Source of the DNA: Candidatus Heimdallarchaeota archaeon
GTDB lineage: Archaea > Asgardarchaeota > Heimdallarchaeia > Hodarchaeales > Hodarchaeaceae
DNA: 64,000 nucleotides
NCBI GenBank assembly: GCA_020353515.1
Contig: CP070695.1
Span: 2,702,155-2,766,154, forward strand
Direction: 5' to 3'
The position numbers and the translations under genes are program-made. This document shows, piece by piece, positions 43,638-53,637 of the stretch; within the stretch, counting starts at the first letter, position 1, and each line of letters starts with the position of its first letter. The notes beneath the pieces are model-generated. The model was not told the origin of the DNA and searched no databases. It saw nothing but the letters and a program-made list of their open reading frames with translations.

Positions 43638-44042
43638 TTATGGGTAAAAAATTCCATCCTCAACTTTTCCATTAAGTTCTCCCTGATTAATTAGGGTACT
43701 AATAGCTTTACCTACTGAATCGGCAGAAATTCCCGTAATTTCGATTTGATCAATAGGAGTTGGCTCTTGAACTAGATTGACTGCTTTTATCAACAACTCT
43801 TTTTTGGACATTCCAGAGCCAATCTCATCTCCCCGAATTTTTTTCAAAGAAGCCCGTACAGAAGCATTACACATTGGACAATGAAAGGAACCCATAATAG
43901 TTAAAGTAACTCGGCCCTCCTTATCAGGCATTGGACTAATCAGTTGCCATGTCTTTTCTGGAGGTGTTTCCGTAGGGTTTATTATGTGGCCACACTTTTT
44001 ACATGAAATTTTCTTTTTTCGTTTCGCACGAGGAGGGCTCAT
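43638..44042 (-). CDS. unrecognised zinc-ribbon/helix protein
   Basis: 134 aa. A basic N terminus (PPRAKRKKK) is followed by two Cys pairs, CKKCG (about residue 15) and CPMCN (about 57), forming one zinc ribbon split by a 35-residue loop. The C-terminal half (SKKELLIKAVNLVQEPTPID) looks like a small winged helix. It may bind nucleic acid; I cannot name a family. Downstream of rpl34e on the same strand with a 48-base gap. Confidence 0.65.
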   Translation of the reverse strand: MSPPRAKRKKKISCKKCGHIINPTETPPEKTWQLISPMPDKEGRVTLTIMGSFHCPMCNASVRASLKKIRGDEIGSGMSKKELLIKAVNLVQEPTPIDQIEITGISADSVGKAISTLINQGELNGKVEDGIFYP

Positions 44043-44090
44043 TGATTTTACCTTCTTCTTATAATTTTATTTTGTAAGATGATTTAGATA

Positions 44091-44309
44091 TTACAGATTA
44101 ATTGCTTGAATAGAGGTTTTTAGACATGCATGACAGATTTCTCCACCATAGGGTCGATCTGAATGTTTTCCACTCTTCGAAACTTTCATTGAATTTGTGT
44201 GCAATAGAGTACCACAAATCCTACAATGAGATTGGTACCTATTTTTCTTTACTTTGTGGATAAGTAACCGTCTCCCAGGACTTTTTTTCTTTCGAATATT
44301 TTTAGTCAT
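44091..44309 (-). CDS. rpl34e: ribosomal protein L34e
   Basis: 72-aa eL34 with CRICGTLLHTNSM and the diagnostic RPYGGEICHACL, together a zinc ribbon. The N terminus is basic. It follows the DUF106 membrane protein after 31 bases, an arrangement conserved in archaea near secY, although secY lies 18 kb away here. Confidence 0.92.
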   Translation of the reverse strand: MTKNIRKKKSPGRRLLIHKVKKNRYQSHCRICGTLLHTNSMKVSKSGKHSDRPYGGEICHACLKTSIQAINL

Positions 44310-44340
44310 TTAAATTAAACACCAATTTCTTTTATTTTTT

Positions 44341-44973
44341 TCAATCAGGTTGTAATCCTGCAACTTTTCGTAAAATGGAACCAAAAGCAAGGCTGCCACC
44401 GAAATACCACCATATATAATTAGGAATAAAGACTTTATCTTCTCCCCAACCAGGTACAACAGCCATCTTTCCAAGAGCAAAAAAATTAGGGAATGGAAAA
44501 TTCTCTGGGAGAGCGAAAGGTATTACTGCAGGGATATTTCCTTCAATAAATGCACCATTTTCGACTGAAAACCTAAAAAAACCTGATAGAACTATAAAGA
44601 AAAGTATCATTGGAAGAAACATTATCATCAAAGGTTTCATGTTCATCATTGTAAGTTCGGATTGTACTTTTCTCATTCTATCAGCATTTCTCTCATATTT
44701 CAGCTTTAGTTTACTATCAGCAGTTTTTATCATTTCCATGCGCAATTTATTATATTTTTTTGTTTCTCTTGTTAATCTTCTTAGTTTATCAACATCAATC
44801 ATTTTCCTCGAAACCAATGTGGACGTTAACGATACAAGGAATGCAACAAGCAATATAAATACCGATGAGAGAGGTGGTTTTGTTGGAATGACTCCAGTTA
44901 GATCCTGTAAAATAGCCATGGGTGTTGTAATGATATCAATCAAAAAAATAAAAATATCCTGAAGAATGAACAT
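44341..44973 (-). CDS. DUF106/EMC3-type membrane insertase
   Basis: 210 aa, a member of the archaeal Oxa1-superfamily insertases related to EMC3, TMCO1 and YidC. It has membrane segments at about 5-60, 118-137 and 180-200, separated by a positively charged coiled coil (DKLRRLTRETKKYNKLRMEM). It probably helps insert short-tailed membrane proteins. Paired with rpl34e. Confidence 0.85.
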   Translation of the reverse strand: MFILQDIFIFLIDIITTPMAILQDLTGVIPTKPPLSSVFILLVAFLVSLTSTLVSRKMIDVDKLRRLTRETKKYNKLRMEMIKTADSKLKLKYERNADRMRKVQSELTMMNMKPLMIMFLPMILFFIVLSGFFRFSVENGAFIEGNIPAVIPFALPENFPFPNFFALGKMAVVPGWGEDKVFIPNYIWWYFGGSLAFGSILRKVAGLQPD

Positions 44974-45183
44974 GATTTTTCCCTTTACAAGTACCTTGTG
45001 TTTCTCCTAAGTAATTAAAATTTTGGTTCTTCTAAGAGATACATTTTTTTGTTTGTTTTTTATTTGTCATGTAAATTCAATCTGCAATGCTTCCATTATC
45101 CTTTGGATGGAAGATTCAAATGATCTTGATTAAGAATCTTGATTCTTCATGATTGGAGAATCTGAGAGACATATGTGTTCATT

Positions 45184-46578
45184 TTAGATAGAAATTTCCT
45201 TTTTCTTAACAAAATGATCATTTAACTCCGTACGCCTTTTTAAAAAGTCATAAAAGGCCTTTTGAAAGTCTATTTCAGATGTCAGGTGAAATTGTAAAGG
45301 CTCATTTCTAGAAATAGGTTTCGTTAAGTGTCTCTGAGCACAAACTGGGATTACATATCTCATTCCTGGACGTATCTTCCTACTCCTTGATTTATAGTTA
45401 AAGTTTCTTTTTGTAGATTTATAGGAACATTTTTTACATTTTAGTCCTTTATTTTTCCCTGCAGAAGTAAGAGAGGCTCCACAGTTTGGACATTTCGGAG
45501 TTATTTTTTCACGGATCGTAACTAATTTGATAATTTGAATTTCTTCAATATTTACAGTAGTTGGAGTTTCTACTGATGCTGGTCGAACTCCTCCAAAAAC
45601 TAACACCTCATCCCCTTCCATTAATTCTCTTATTATTTTTCTAAATTGTTTTGTAGGTTCGTATGCAGCACAATCGATTGATATATTTCCTGATTTGATA
45701 GTAAAGATTACGTGACCACCAGGGAGATTGTACGGATTTTTTACTACTGACCCTCTTAGAATTACAGAATGGTGTGGTGAAATTTCGTCACCAGAAAATT
45801 GTTTAGGAAAATGTACTTGAGTATGCTGATTTGTGCGGAAGAGCATTGAGGTTTGTATTGGTTCAAAAATTTGAATCATTTTCCACATTTGAATGACTGC
45901 ATTAGATGTTTCACCTCGTATTCCACAAAAGACAGGATCAGGCCCATGGGGTGTGATCATTACTTGTTTATTTTCATAATCATAATTACTGAAAGATAAT
46001 GGAGTGTTCTTATCAGCGTTAATGACGGATATAGGGTCAATTAGACGTTCAGGTTTCTTCTCTTTTAGATCACGATAAATAATGAGTTCATAAGTGTAAT
46101 CATGTAAGAGAGTCGCTCCGATGGCAGCAGTAGCACCGATCAATCCTCTACCTTTTTTTATAAAAAAAGTGTCCGTGGGGTGCTTCTTAAGCATATTTTT
46201 TACCGATTCTAATGGAATTACTTGATAAAGAGCCTGCTTATATAGTTCTATGAAGTCTGAAGGTACTTCACCTTGAAGCAGCACAAGACCTGGATCAGTT
46301 TGGGGATCATCAACATCTGCATATTGTTTAACTCGATCAATGGCTCCATTCCAAAACTTATCCTTAAGATCTTCTGAGGCCATGAAAGAAATGGCTATAG
46401 CTCCATTTCCTCGCGTTTTATATGGGATATTTGGATTTAGACGTATTAATTTCGGAAAATCAAGTAACTCTAATGGAAGAGCTAACATGAAATCTATTAG
46501 TATCGTTGCTAAAAACGTTGTACACATACCAAAATTTGAATCGGTATCATCCACTCCGATATGCCATGTTTGTAGCAT
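45184..46578 (-). CDS. tiaS: tRNA(Ile2) 2-agmatinylcytidine synthetase
   Basis: 464-aa TiaS, which ligates agmatine to cytidine 34 of tRNA-Ile2 using ATP so that it reads AUA. The N-terminal HIGVDDTDSNFGMCTTFLA is the kinase-like signature. A DUF1743 region, an OB-fold (about 275-350) and a zinc ribbon (CPNCGASL, CKKCSYK) follow. Its substrate agmatine is the same compound used by the agmatinase at 47710. The gene lies 21 bases downstream of dys, in the same direction. Confidence 0.93.
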   Translation of the reverse strand: MLQTWHIGVDDTDSNFGMCTTFLATILIDFMLALPLELLDFPKLIRLNPNIPYKTRGNGAIAISFMASEDLKDKFWNGAIDRVKQYADVDDPQTDPGLVLLQGEVPSDFIELYKQALYQVIPLESVKNMLKKHPTDTFFIKKGRGLIGATAAIGATLLHDYTYELIIYRDLKEKKPERLIDPISVINADKNTPLSFSNYDYENKQVMITPHGPDPVFCGIRGETSNAVIQMWKMIQIFEPIQTSMLFRTNQHTQVHFPKQFSGDEISPHHSVILRGSVVKNPYNLPGGHVIFTIKSGNISIDCAAYEPTKQFRKIIRELMEGDEVLVFGGVRPASVETPTTVNIEEIQIIKLVTIREKITPKCPNCGASLTSAGKNKGLKCKKCSYKSTKRNFNYKSRSRKIRPGMRYVIPVCAQRHLTKPISRNEPLQFHLTSEIDFQKAFYDFLKRRTELNDHFVKKKEISI

Positions 46579-46599
46579 GTATCAATCATTCCATCGGTC

Positions 46600-47517
46600 T
46601 TAAAGTCGAGATAAAACCCCAGAAACCATTAAAGGTAAAACAAGAGTTACATCGGAAGGAATATCAATCCATTTTGCTTTTGTTTCTACCTTTCCCCAAG
46701 ATATTGCCTCTTTCACACTCGCTCCACTAACACCACCATGCTCAGGGCGATCCATAGTTATTTGAATTGCATACGATAATCCATTGTGCAACTGAGACCC
46801 ATTCATAATGAAGTGCTTAGGTACTCCTCCACCTAGAAACAAGGCCCCCATACGTTCTGTTTCATAAACAATCTTGGTGAATTCTGAGTGATCTTTTAGA
46901 ATATCGATGTAAAAAGGATTTGTTTGAGCAAAAAGCCAAGTTTGAACTCCTAGCATGCTATCTACAAATGAAGGGGAAAAAATCGGGACTTTTTTTAGAA
47001 AGGCGGCTCTTAGTATTGACTTTGGATCATCTACATATCGTCCAAGCTCAAATAGAAATTCTTGACTACTCATTCTTTGATCAGGAACGCTTTTGAGAAT
47101 TTTCTGGGCCAATGCTTCGAATTTAAGAAATGAATCATAAGGGATTAGCGTACTAAATATTCTACTAATTTGCATTTCATTTAGTTTTTTATCATTTAAG
47201 TGTTCTGAACCATGATAGTGAGAACCTCCAGATGTCTCCAATAAATCATGGCTGATATTAGCTCCTGTTGTGACTATACAATTCACCATATTTTTTTCAA
47301 TCATTATCCGAAGGATATTTCTCATACCTCCTGGAATTAAAGCTCCTGCAAGCCCTAAAAAGATGGTACACGCGTCGTCCTGAATCATTTGTTCTAATAG
47401 ATCTGTCGCTAAAGCAACTTTACGACATGTAAAGCCACCATTTTTCATAGTTGATAATAATTCATTAGTTGTCATATTTGGACGAATATCCACTTGTTTC
47501 ATACGATTAAACTTCAT
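46600..47517 (-). CDS. dys: deoxyhypusine synthase
   Basis: 305-aa enzyme that transfers the aminobutyl group of spermidine to a lysine of aIF5A using NAD. The catalytic Lys segment is LFLGGGVPKHFIMN (about residue 230), followed by RPEHGGVSGASVKEAISWGK. TTGANISHDLLE and VPIFSPSFVDSM are also conserved. Next to tiaS and, across a divergent gap, to an agmatinase, giving an agmatine/polyamine theme. aIF5A itself is not in the window. Confidence 0.92.
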   Translation of the reverse strand: MKFNRMKQVDIRPNMTTNELLSTMKNGGFTCRKVALATDLLEQMIQDDACTIFLGLAGALIPGGMRNILRIMIEKNMVNCIVTTGANISHDLLETSGGSHYHGSEHLNDKKLNEMQISRIFSTLIPYDSFLKFEALAQKILKSVPDQRMSSQEFLFELGRYVDDPKSILRAAFLKKVPIFSPSFVDSMLGVQTWLFAQTNPFYIDILKDHSEFTKIVYETERMGALFLGGGVPKHFIMNGSQLHNGLSYAIQITMDRPEHGGVSGASVKEAISWGKVETKAKWIDIPSDVTLVLPLMVSGVLSRL

Positions 47518-47709
47518 ATATATCGAACTCTTGACTATCTATAGCCAATATGCCTAATAATGCGAGTATTTTTCACTTGTAAGTTATTTTGATCATTCTT
47601 TTTTTAAAAGAAGTATTAAACTTTTATTTTGATTGATTCTAGATAGTCTGAAAAACCTTTATTCAGAAGCATTCATCTCATCAATTTAACTAATAAGTTG
47701 TGAAATACT

Positions 47710-48636
47710 GTGGAAAATTTAAAATTTTCATGTCATGAACCAGAAATGTTGTGTGGAATTCTTAAGCGTGAGTGGACAGATATCAAACCAAACTATCATT
47801 TTCTTGGGATACCTTTAGATATATCATCCTCTTATAGAAATGGAGCGAGACGTGGGCCAGATGTTTTGCGACAAATTCTCCGTTCAGAGAATTTCGAATG
47901 TGTAACAGAGGCGGGTGTCAGCCTCAAAGACGTTTATAGAATAAAAGACTGGGGAAATATTGGAATAATTTCTACAAATCTACGTAAGAGTCTACGATTA
48001 ATCACCGAGGGAGTTCTTGATTTAATTCAAACCAACCAGTCCTTTTTGTTATTTGGGGGTGATCATAGCTTAACAATAGGATCTGGACAGGCATTTGAAG
48101 AAGCTGACCTTCCAACATATCTCATTTATTTTGATGCTCATCTTGACTTATATGAAGAAATGATGGAATCAGATTTATCTCACGCGTGTACTTTAAGAAG
48201 GTTTTCAGAAATATCAGGGTTTCAAGGAGCTACAGTATTAGGTTATAGATTTTTCACTCCAGAACAGTTATCTTATGCTCAATATAACAATATTAAAGTA
48301 ATATCTACAAATGAGTTGGTTCAACATTCGGATTTATATCATCTCGGTTTAGAAATCACTGCTCCTTTGGTTAAAGAAAATAACCGTGTCTATATTTCAG
48401 TGGATCTAGATGTATTAGATCCAAGTCATGCTCCTGCTGTAGGAAATCCTGTTGCTGGCGGAGTATCAACGAGGCAGTTAATTTGGTTACTTACAGGTAT
48501 TTTTCATGGACTTAAGACTCAGATACACAGTTGGGATATTGTAGAATACAATCCTCTCTACGATTTTGCGGAAATCACGGCTTTTACTATCGTTAAACTC
48601 CTTCTAGAGAGTTTAGGAGCACAAGTCTATAGATAA
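47710..48636 (+). CDS. speB: agmatinase/arginase-family ureohydrolase
   Basis: 308 aa, starting at GTG. The binuclear manganese motifs are all present: FGGDHSLTI, YFDAHLDLYEE and SVDLDVLDPSHAPA. Together with its neighbours the likely reaction is agmatine to putrescine plus urea, but arginase or another guanidino substrate cannot be excluded from sequence alone. The promoter region separates it from divergent dys. Confidence 0.88.
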   Translation: MENLKFSCHEPEMLCGILKREWTDIKPNYHFLGIPLDISSSYRNGARRGPDVLRQILRSENFECVTEAGVSLKDVYRIKDWGNIGIISTNLRKSLRLITEGVLDLIQTNQSFLLFGGDHSLTIGSGQAFEEADLPTYLIYFDAHLDLYEEMMESDLSHACTLRRFSEISGFQGATVLGYRFFTPEQLSYAQYNNIKVISTNELVQHSDLYHLGLEITAPLVKENNRVYISVDLDVLDPSHAPAVGNPVAGGVSTRQLIWLLTGIFHGLKTQIHSWDIVEYNPLYDFAEITAFTIVKLLLESLGAQVYR

Positions 48637-48786
48637 ATTATTTCTAACACGAGGTTTTGGTAAGAATTTTATTGACTACAATGATGAGTAATTTTTTTAA
48701 GTCAGCATTGAAGAAATCAGAAATTGTGCTGAAGGAAATCTCATAATAAAAATAAGTAAATAAAGTAGCATAATGGAGAAAGACAA

Positions 48787-50001
48787 ATGAAACATGATTC
48801 TACAGCTTTTTTAATCAAGGAAATGAATGAGATTCGCGAGGCAGGACGAGAGTGGATACACCGAGTTTTAGAAGGGCCTAGTGACACTGTATGTAATGTG
48901 GAAGGAAAAGAAGTTATTATGCTGTGTTCAAACAACTATCTTGGCCTATCTAATCATCCTAAAATGAAGGAAGCAGCTATTGAGGCTATCAAAACTCACG
49001 GTGTTGGTTCTGGTTCCGTTCGAGCAATCGCAGGTAACATGGATTTACACGAACAATGGGAGAAAAGACTTGCTGAATTTAAGGAACAGGAAGCTGCCTT
49101 TATCACATCCGCAGGATTCACTGCTAATCAAGGAGTAATTCAACAGCTTACTCCTACTGCAGATGATGTTATCTTATCTGATCGTCTAAATCATGGATCG
49201 ATAATTGATGGTGTTCGAACTACTAAAGCAAAAAGAGCAGTTTACGAACATTGTGATATGGCCTCTCTTGAAAATGAGCTTACTAAACTATCTAAAGAGA
49301 ATCCTCGGAGAATTCTAGTTATTACTGATGGGGTGTTCTCAATGGATGGGGATCATGCCCCCCTTGGAGATATCTATAAAATTTGTGAACCTTATGATAA
49401 CGCAGTTATATATGTAGATGATGCACATGGTGATGGAGTCCTTGGAAAAGATTATTCTGGAAAAGGTCTTGTAGACCATTACGGATTACAAGGTAAAGTT
49501 CATATTGAGATGGGTACGTTTTCTAAAGCTTTTGGGACTATGGGTGGTTCAGTTGTAGGTTCTCAAGAACTAATTACATGGTGTCGGAACAAAACTCGTT
49601 CTTACCTCTTATCTGCTAGTCACCCCCCTGCAACTGCAGCTGCGTCCATTAAAGCTCTCGATTTAATTGAGAAGGAAGAACCCGGTCTTGTCAAGAAACT
49701 CTGGGATAATATCGATTATTTCAAAAATCAGATAATAAAAATGGGTTATAACCATGAAATAACAAGTGCTTCAACTACTGCGATTATTCCAATTATTTTT
49801 GGGGATCCTTTGAAAGCAAAAGAAGCCTCAGATTCATTATATTCAGATTACGGCATTTTTGCCTTACCGATTGTGTTTCCAATGGTTCCTCGGGGACTTG
49901 ATCGAATCCGTGTTCAAGCTAATGCAGCACTGACAAAGGAGCAGCTGGATGAAGGACTTCGTGCTTTTGAAGAGGTAGGAAAAAAACTCAAGATTTTCTA
50001 A
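48787..50001 (+). CDS. kbl: 2-amino-3-ketobutyrate CoA ligase-type PLP enzyme
   Basis: 404-aa alpha-oxoamine synthase, fold type I. Visible are LCSNNYLGLSNHPKM, GSGSVRAIAGNMDLHE, YVDDAHGDGVLG (Asp and His of the cofactor pocket) and the PLP lysine in GTFSKAFGTMGG. The best fit is Kbl (glycine C-acetyltransferase), which with threonine dehydrogenase degrades threonine; BioF is the main alternative. No threonine dehydrogenase or biotin gene is nearby. Confidence 0.82.
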   Translation: MKHDSTAFLIKEMNEIREAGREWIHRVLEGPSDTVCNVEGKEVIMLCSNNYLGLSNHPKMKEAAIEAIKTHGVGSGSVRAIAGNMDLHEQWEKRLAEFKEQEAAFITSAGFTANQGVIQQLTPTADDVILSDRLNHGSIIDGVRTTKAKRAVYEHCDMASLENELTKLSKENPRRILVITDGVFSMDGDHAPLGDIYKICEPYDNAVIYVDDAHGDGVLGKDYSGKGLVDHYGLQGKVHIEMGTFSKAFGTMGGSVVGSQELITWCRNKTRSYLLSASHPPATAAASIKALDLIEKEEPGLVKKLWDNIDYFKNQIIKMGYNHEITSASTTAIIPIIFGDPLKAKEASDSLYSDYGIFALPIVFPMVPRGLDRIRVQANAALTKEQLDEGLRAFEEVGKKLKIF

Positions 50002-50043
50002 AAGTATTTTAGAGGAAGACTTTTTCTTTTCCCCTCTATTATT

Positions 50044-50499
50044 TTAAAAGAACTTTAGTAGTTCTCTATTTTTTCTTTTAGCTTTCAAAATTTCAATGAC
50101 CTCCTCCAAAATATTAATAATTCTGTCTTCATACGTCTCTCCCTTGTAATGATAACTCCAGTGATTCCAATGAGGTCGTTTATGCGCTACTTTATATTTT
50201 AATCCAGTCATTTCTGTTTTATAAGAATTTGCATCTATTTTATTGACCTTCTGATCAGCAATGATATACCAATGATATTTTGTATTATTCAGTGCACCTG
50301 TGCCTGATGGTGCTTGGAGAATTCTATATTTATTACAGATAAATTCAAATTTCCACTTATCTGGTGCTATTTTTGTTTCGTTCCATTCCCCATCTTTATA
50401 ATTCCATCTATGTTTTCCCCCTACTTTCATTCCTGTATATTTTTTTCCATTATAATCTTTAAGAGCATTGTAATATTTTCTCTTTTCATCCTTTATCAT
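50044..50499 (-). CDS. unrecognised 151-aa protein
   Basis: Highly charged, aromatic-rich soluble protein (KHRWNYKDGEWN, TKYHWYIIAD, RPHWNHWSYHYKG) ending in a Lys/Glu helix. No domain or Cys motif is recognised. Its composition (many Trp, Tyr, Lys) differs from neighbours, suggesting an accessory or acquired gene. ATG start; convergent with kbl. Nothing is seen in the 246-base gap upstream. Confidence 0.6.
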   Translation of the reverse strand: MIKDEKRKYYNALKDYNGKKYTGMKVGGKHRWNYKDGEWNETKIAPDKWKFEFICNKYRILQAPSGTGALNNTKYHWYIIADQKVNKIDANSYKTEMTGLKYKVAHKRPHWNHWSYHYKGETYEDRIINILEEVIEILKAKRKNRELLKFF

Positions 50500-50745
50500 A
50501 AACCTACAACCTTTAGATTAAATCCTAAAAATATGTCATTTAAGAATAAAATAACTGAACTATTTATAAAACAACTTAAGACACCCAGTTGAAAGTTAAT
50601 ACTCGATTTAAATTCTCGAGAGAAAAGAAAGAGGGAATTTTATGAAGTCTGGAGTATTTATAGATATGAGATGATTAAAAATCTCATACTTCAATCAATT
50701 CAATAGATGTAAAAATAGCTATCAGCACAAAATTGAATATATTAA

Positions 50746-51174
50746 TCATTTCTTCTTGGAACCAACGTTATTCTCTCTAGATATTATTCGACGCCTGGGT
50801 TTTACTTTAACTTTGCCAGAAAATCGAAAAACTTGACCACAATCAGGACAATACCAATATTTTCGTGATGCCTCATCACCACTAGAAAACTGATAAAAAC
50901 CTTGAAAAACTGCATTAGGATGATGACATTTTTTTTTCCGTCGTTCGTCATATGTCTGAGTAAAAATTTTAGGTATTGGGGGTGGTTCGTCCTCTAAAAT
51001 GCGAGTATGATCTCGAGGAGTATGTTCTATTGGCGTACTTTCTTGAAAGATAGTGGTATCTTCAATTTCTACTTCTTTCTGACAATTTGGACAAACAAAA
51101 AAGATTTGTTGTTTTGGTCCCTTTCTCTTTGAGACAATCAATGTTCCACATTCTGTACAGAAAGGTGAGGGCAT
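50746..51174 (-). CDS. TFS/RPB9-like zinc-ribbon protein
   Basis: 142 aa with two zinc-ribbon modules joined by an acidic, proline-rich linker. The N-terminal ribbon FCTECGTLIVSK...FVCPNCQKEV matches the TFS/RPB9 N ribbon. The C-terminal one, CHHPNAVFQGFYQFSSGDEA then YWYCPDCGQVFRF, keeps the Asp-Glu pair of the transcript-cleavage hairpin, but the first Cys pair is replaced by CHH. It may be a divergent TFS (RNA polymerase cleavage factor) paralogue. The C terminus is very basic. Confidence 0.6.
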   Translation of the reverse strand: MPSPFCTECGTLIVSKRKGPKQQIFFVCPNCQKEVEIEDTTIFQESTPIEHTPRDHTRILEDEPPPIPKIFTQTYDERRKKKCHHPNAVFQGFYQFSSGDEASRKYWYCPDCGQVFRFSGKVKVKPRRRIISRENNVGSKKK

Positions 51175-51453
51175 ATATATTCCACGGAATCTTAAAAAAA
51201 GTTATTCTTTGGTTTTTGTGTTTAGGATGGGGTTATTCTGTAATTCACTTTAAATTTAACCTTTGTTATCATAAAATTAGTAATGGAATAGGATATTGTT
51301 TCCAAGGAACCACTCTTCCTTGAAGGTGATTTCAAAAAGGTTTTCTCTTTCTCTTTCTTTAATAGTTAGGTGTGAATATCTAATTGTCTCAATTTTTATT
51401 CTTATTTTTTCTTCCAACGCGATTCTTCAGTTCTTAGTAACGGCGATACGAAA

Positions 51454-53421
51454 GTGAAAATTCCCTATTTTGGAAAAATAAGGTTATTCTGGTGTGATTC
51501 ATGTCATGTTCCTCTCATTCGTGAAAAATGTTCTTCATGTGAAATGAAAGGGAGAAAGGTTAAGGTTTCTCCTCCTGGTGATATCCGGCCCGCTTTTGAT
51601 GGTGATCTGAAACAAATGGTTTCAGTAGTACAATTTCAATTTGGTGATGTTGCAGCCCAAAAGTTTCAGAGTCTTATTGAGAATCAGGTGATTCTCCTAA
51701 ATAAGGTACCATATCTTGACCGCATGGATGAGATAATTATCCAGGGTGAGGTTGTTGGAGTATTTCGGTTTAATTTAATCAAAGAAAGCTTTGAGTTGCT
51801 ACCAAGACTTAACTTGGCATCACAAATATGGGATATAAAATCGACTAGGTGGGTAGCTGTTGATAAAGGAGCTAAAAAATCGATTATTAAGGGAGCTTCA
51901 GTACTTTCTCCTGGTGTTGTATATGCAGATGCACATATTTCTGTTGATGATCCTGTTTTAGTTATCTGTGAAAACAAGATAATCGCAGTAGGCCTTGCTA
52001 AGATGAATGGTCACCAAATGGGACCGAAGAATAGGGGGGTTGCTATTAAGACCAAATATCGGAAAAAAACTGAAAATATTTTAAACCCATTTCCCTCAAA
52101 ATGGAGAAGAATAATAGAAGCAAACATACAATCCTTAGAAACAATAGAAAAAGAGGCAATTGAATTCATTGAACGAACATCTGAGAGATCTAACAGGCAT
52201 TTAGTAGCATTTTCGGGAGGAAAGGATTCTCTAGTGACACTAGATCTTGTAGCACACTCCTCTGTGGACTATGAGATTATTTTTTCTGATACAGGACTAG
52301 AATATCCGGAAGTACTGGAAAATATAAAAAAAATAGAACAGAAATATCAAAAGAGGGTAATTGTGGAAAAAAATAAGTGGGATTTTTGGGAACGATTTGA
52401 ATTGTTTGGACCACCTTCAAGAAATTCCCGATGGTGCTGCAAATCAGCTAAGCTGTCTCCAATAAACGAAATACTGGAAAATTTTTTTTCTAAAGATAAA
52501 CAGATTCTTTGTTATATCGGGAAGAGAAGATATGAATCATTGGGGAGGTCTCGTGAACCTCGAGTCTCAAAAAATCCGTGGATTCCTAAACAAGTGACCG
52601 CTGCACCGATAGACAATTGGAATGCTTTTGAAGTTTTTTTGTATATCCACAAACACAAACTCACCAAATATCTAAATCCACTGTATAACCAGGGTTTTAT
52701 TCGTATAGGATGTTGGGTATGTCCAGCCTCCTCATTAAGTGACTTCGAAATTATGAAAGAATCGCATCCCGAGTTATATACTAAATTAAATCAAAAATTA
52801 CTCAAAATCCAAGATCAACAGGGATTTCCAAACCAATTCACATCATGGGGATTGTGGAGGTGGAAATACCTTCCTAAGAAGATTTTAAATCTATTAAATA
52901 AGGAAAAAGTGGCTTACAATAGTTCTAATTATTCAATTCTTTCAGACCAGAAATTATTTTTTGAATCCACAACTGAAGTTTCTCCCTGTGTTAATGGAGG
53001 TTTTTCGACCCTTTTGTCTGCAAACCAAATGTTAGATCTCTCTAGAATAAGGAAATTAATCCCCATTTTGGGTTCGGTTCAATACAATGCCGAATTGGAT
53101 ATTCTTTCAATTCAAATGAAAAATGGCCAAATAGATATCTTCAGTGATGGCTCGATTTTATTTAAGAATATTGATAAAAATTCATTAGTAAGCCAGATTT
53201 CTCCTCTCATTAAGATATTATATCGGATCACACATTGTGATGGCTGCGGGGTCTGTACTTACTCATGTCGAGAAAAGGCTCTTGTTGTTAAGTCAGGAAT
53301 TATCAACGTTCTTGAAGATCGGTGTATTCACTGTCTAGACTGTAACGATTTCTGTCCATTATTGAAATATCAAAATGAGAAATCTTTCTTAATTCCTTCC
53401 AACGGATTAAAGAGATCTTAA
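51454..53421 (+). CDS. PUA-PAPS reductase-ferredoxin fusion protein
   Basis: 655 aa, GTG start. Order: zinc ribbon CDSCHVPLIREKCSSC (10-30); PUA-like domain (about 130-200, PGVVYADAHISVDDPV); PP-loop PAPS reductase/N-type ATP pyrophosphatase (AFSGGKDSLVTLDL near 250, with CWVCPASSLSD later); and two Fe4S4 motifs at the C terminus (CDGCGVCTYSC, CIHCLDCNDFC). The layout is known from archaeal PAPS-reductase-like proteins. A sulfur-transfer or RNA-modification role is plausible given the PUA domain, but assimilatory sulfate reduction is not supported by context. Confidence 0.85.
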   Translation: MKIPYFGKIRLFWCDSCHVPLIREKCSSCEMKGRKVKVSPPGDIRPAFDGDLKQMVSVVQFQFGDVAAQKFQSLIENQVILLNKVPYLDRMDEIIIQGEVVGVFRFNLIKESFELLPRLNLASQIWDIKSTRWVAVDKGAKKSIIKGASVLSPGVVYADAHISVDDPVLVICENKIIAVGLAKMNGHQMGPKNRGVAIKTKYRKKTENILNPFPSKWRRIIEANIQSLETIEKEAIEFIERTSERSNRHLVAFSGGKDSLVTLDLVAHSSVDYEIIFSDTGLEYPEVLENIKKIEQKYQKRVIVEKNKWDFWERFELFGPPSRNSRWCCKSAKLSPINEILENFFSKDKQILCYIGKRRYESLGRSREPRVSKNPWIPKQVTAAPIDNWNAFEVFLYIHKHKLTKYLNPLYNQGFIRIGCWVCPASSLSDFEIMKESHPELYTKLNQKLLKIQDQQGFPNQFTSWGLWRWKYLPKKILNLLNKEKVAYNSSNYSILSDQKLFFESTTEVSPCVNGGFSTLLSANQMLDLSRIRKLIPILGSVQYNAELDILSIQMKNGQIDIFSDGSILFKNIDKNSLVSQISPLIKILYRITHCDGCGVCTYSCREKALVVKSGIINVLEDRCIHCLDCNDFCPLLKYQNEKSFLIPSNGLKRS

Positions 53422-53637
53422 TATTAAAACAGTAAAGATCTAATGAAACATATTTTTTTTTACACATTCTTTAGGAATAGCGATTTTAATGTCAATTAGT
53501 AGGTAATATCACTTGTATTTTTTTCAGAGGAATCTTAAATGGAGACAAGTTCATGATTTGTATGACTCAAGATAGAGAAAAACACAAAAAAACGAGACAT
53601 CATCAACGAAATGAACGGTGTTTGGAGAATATAAGGT

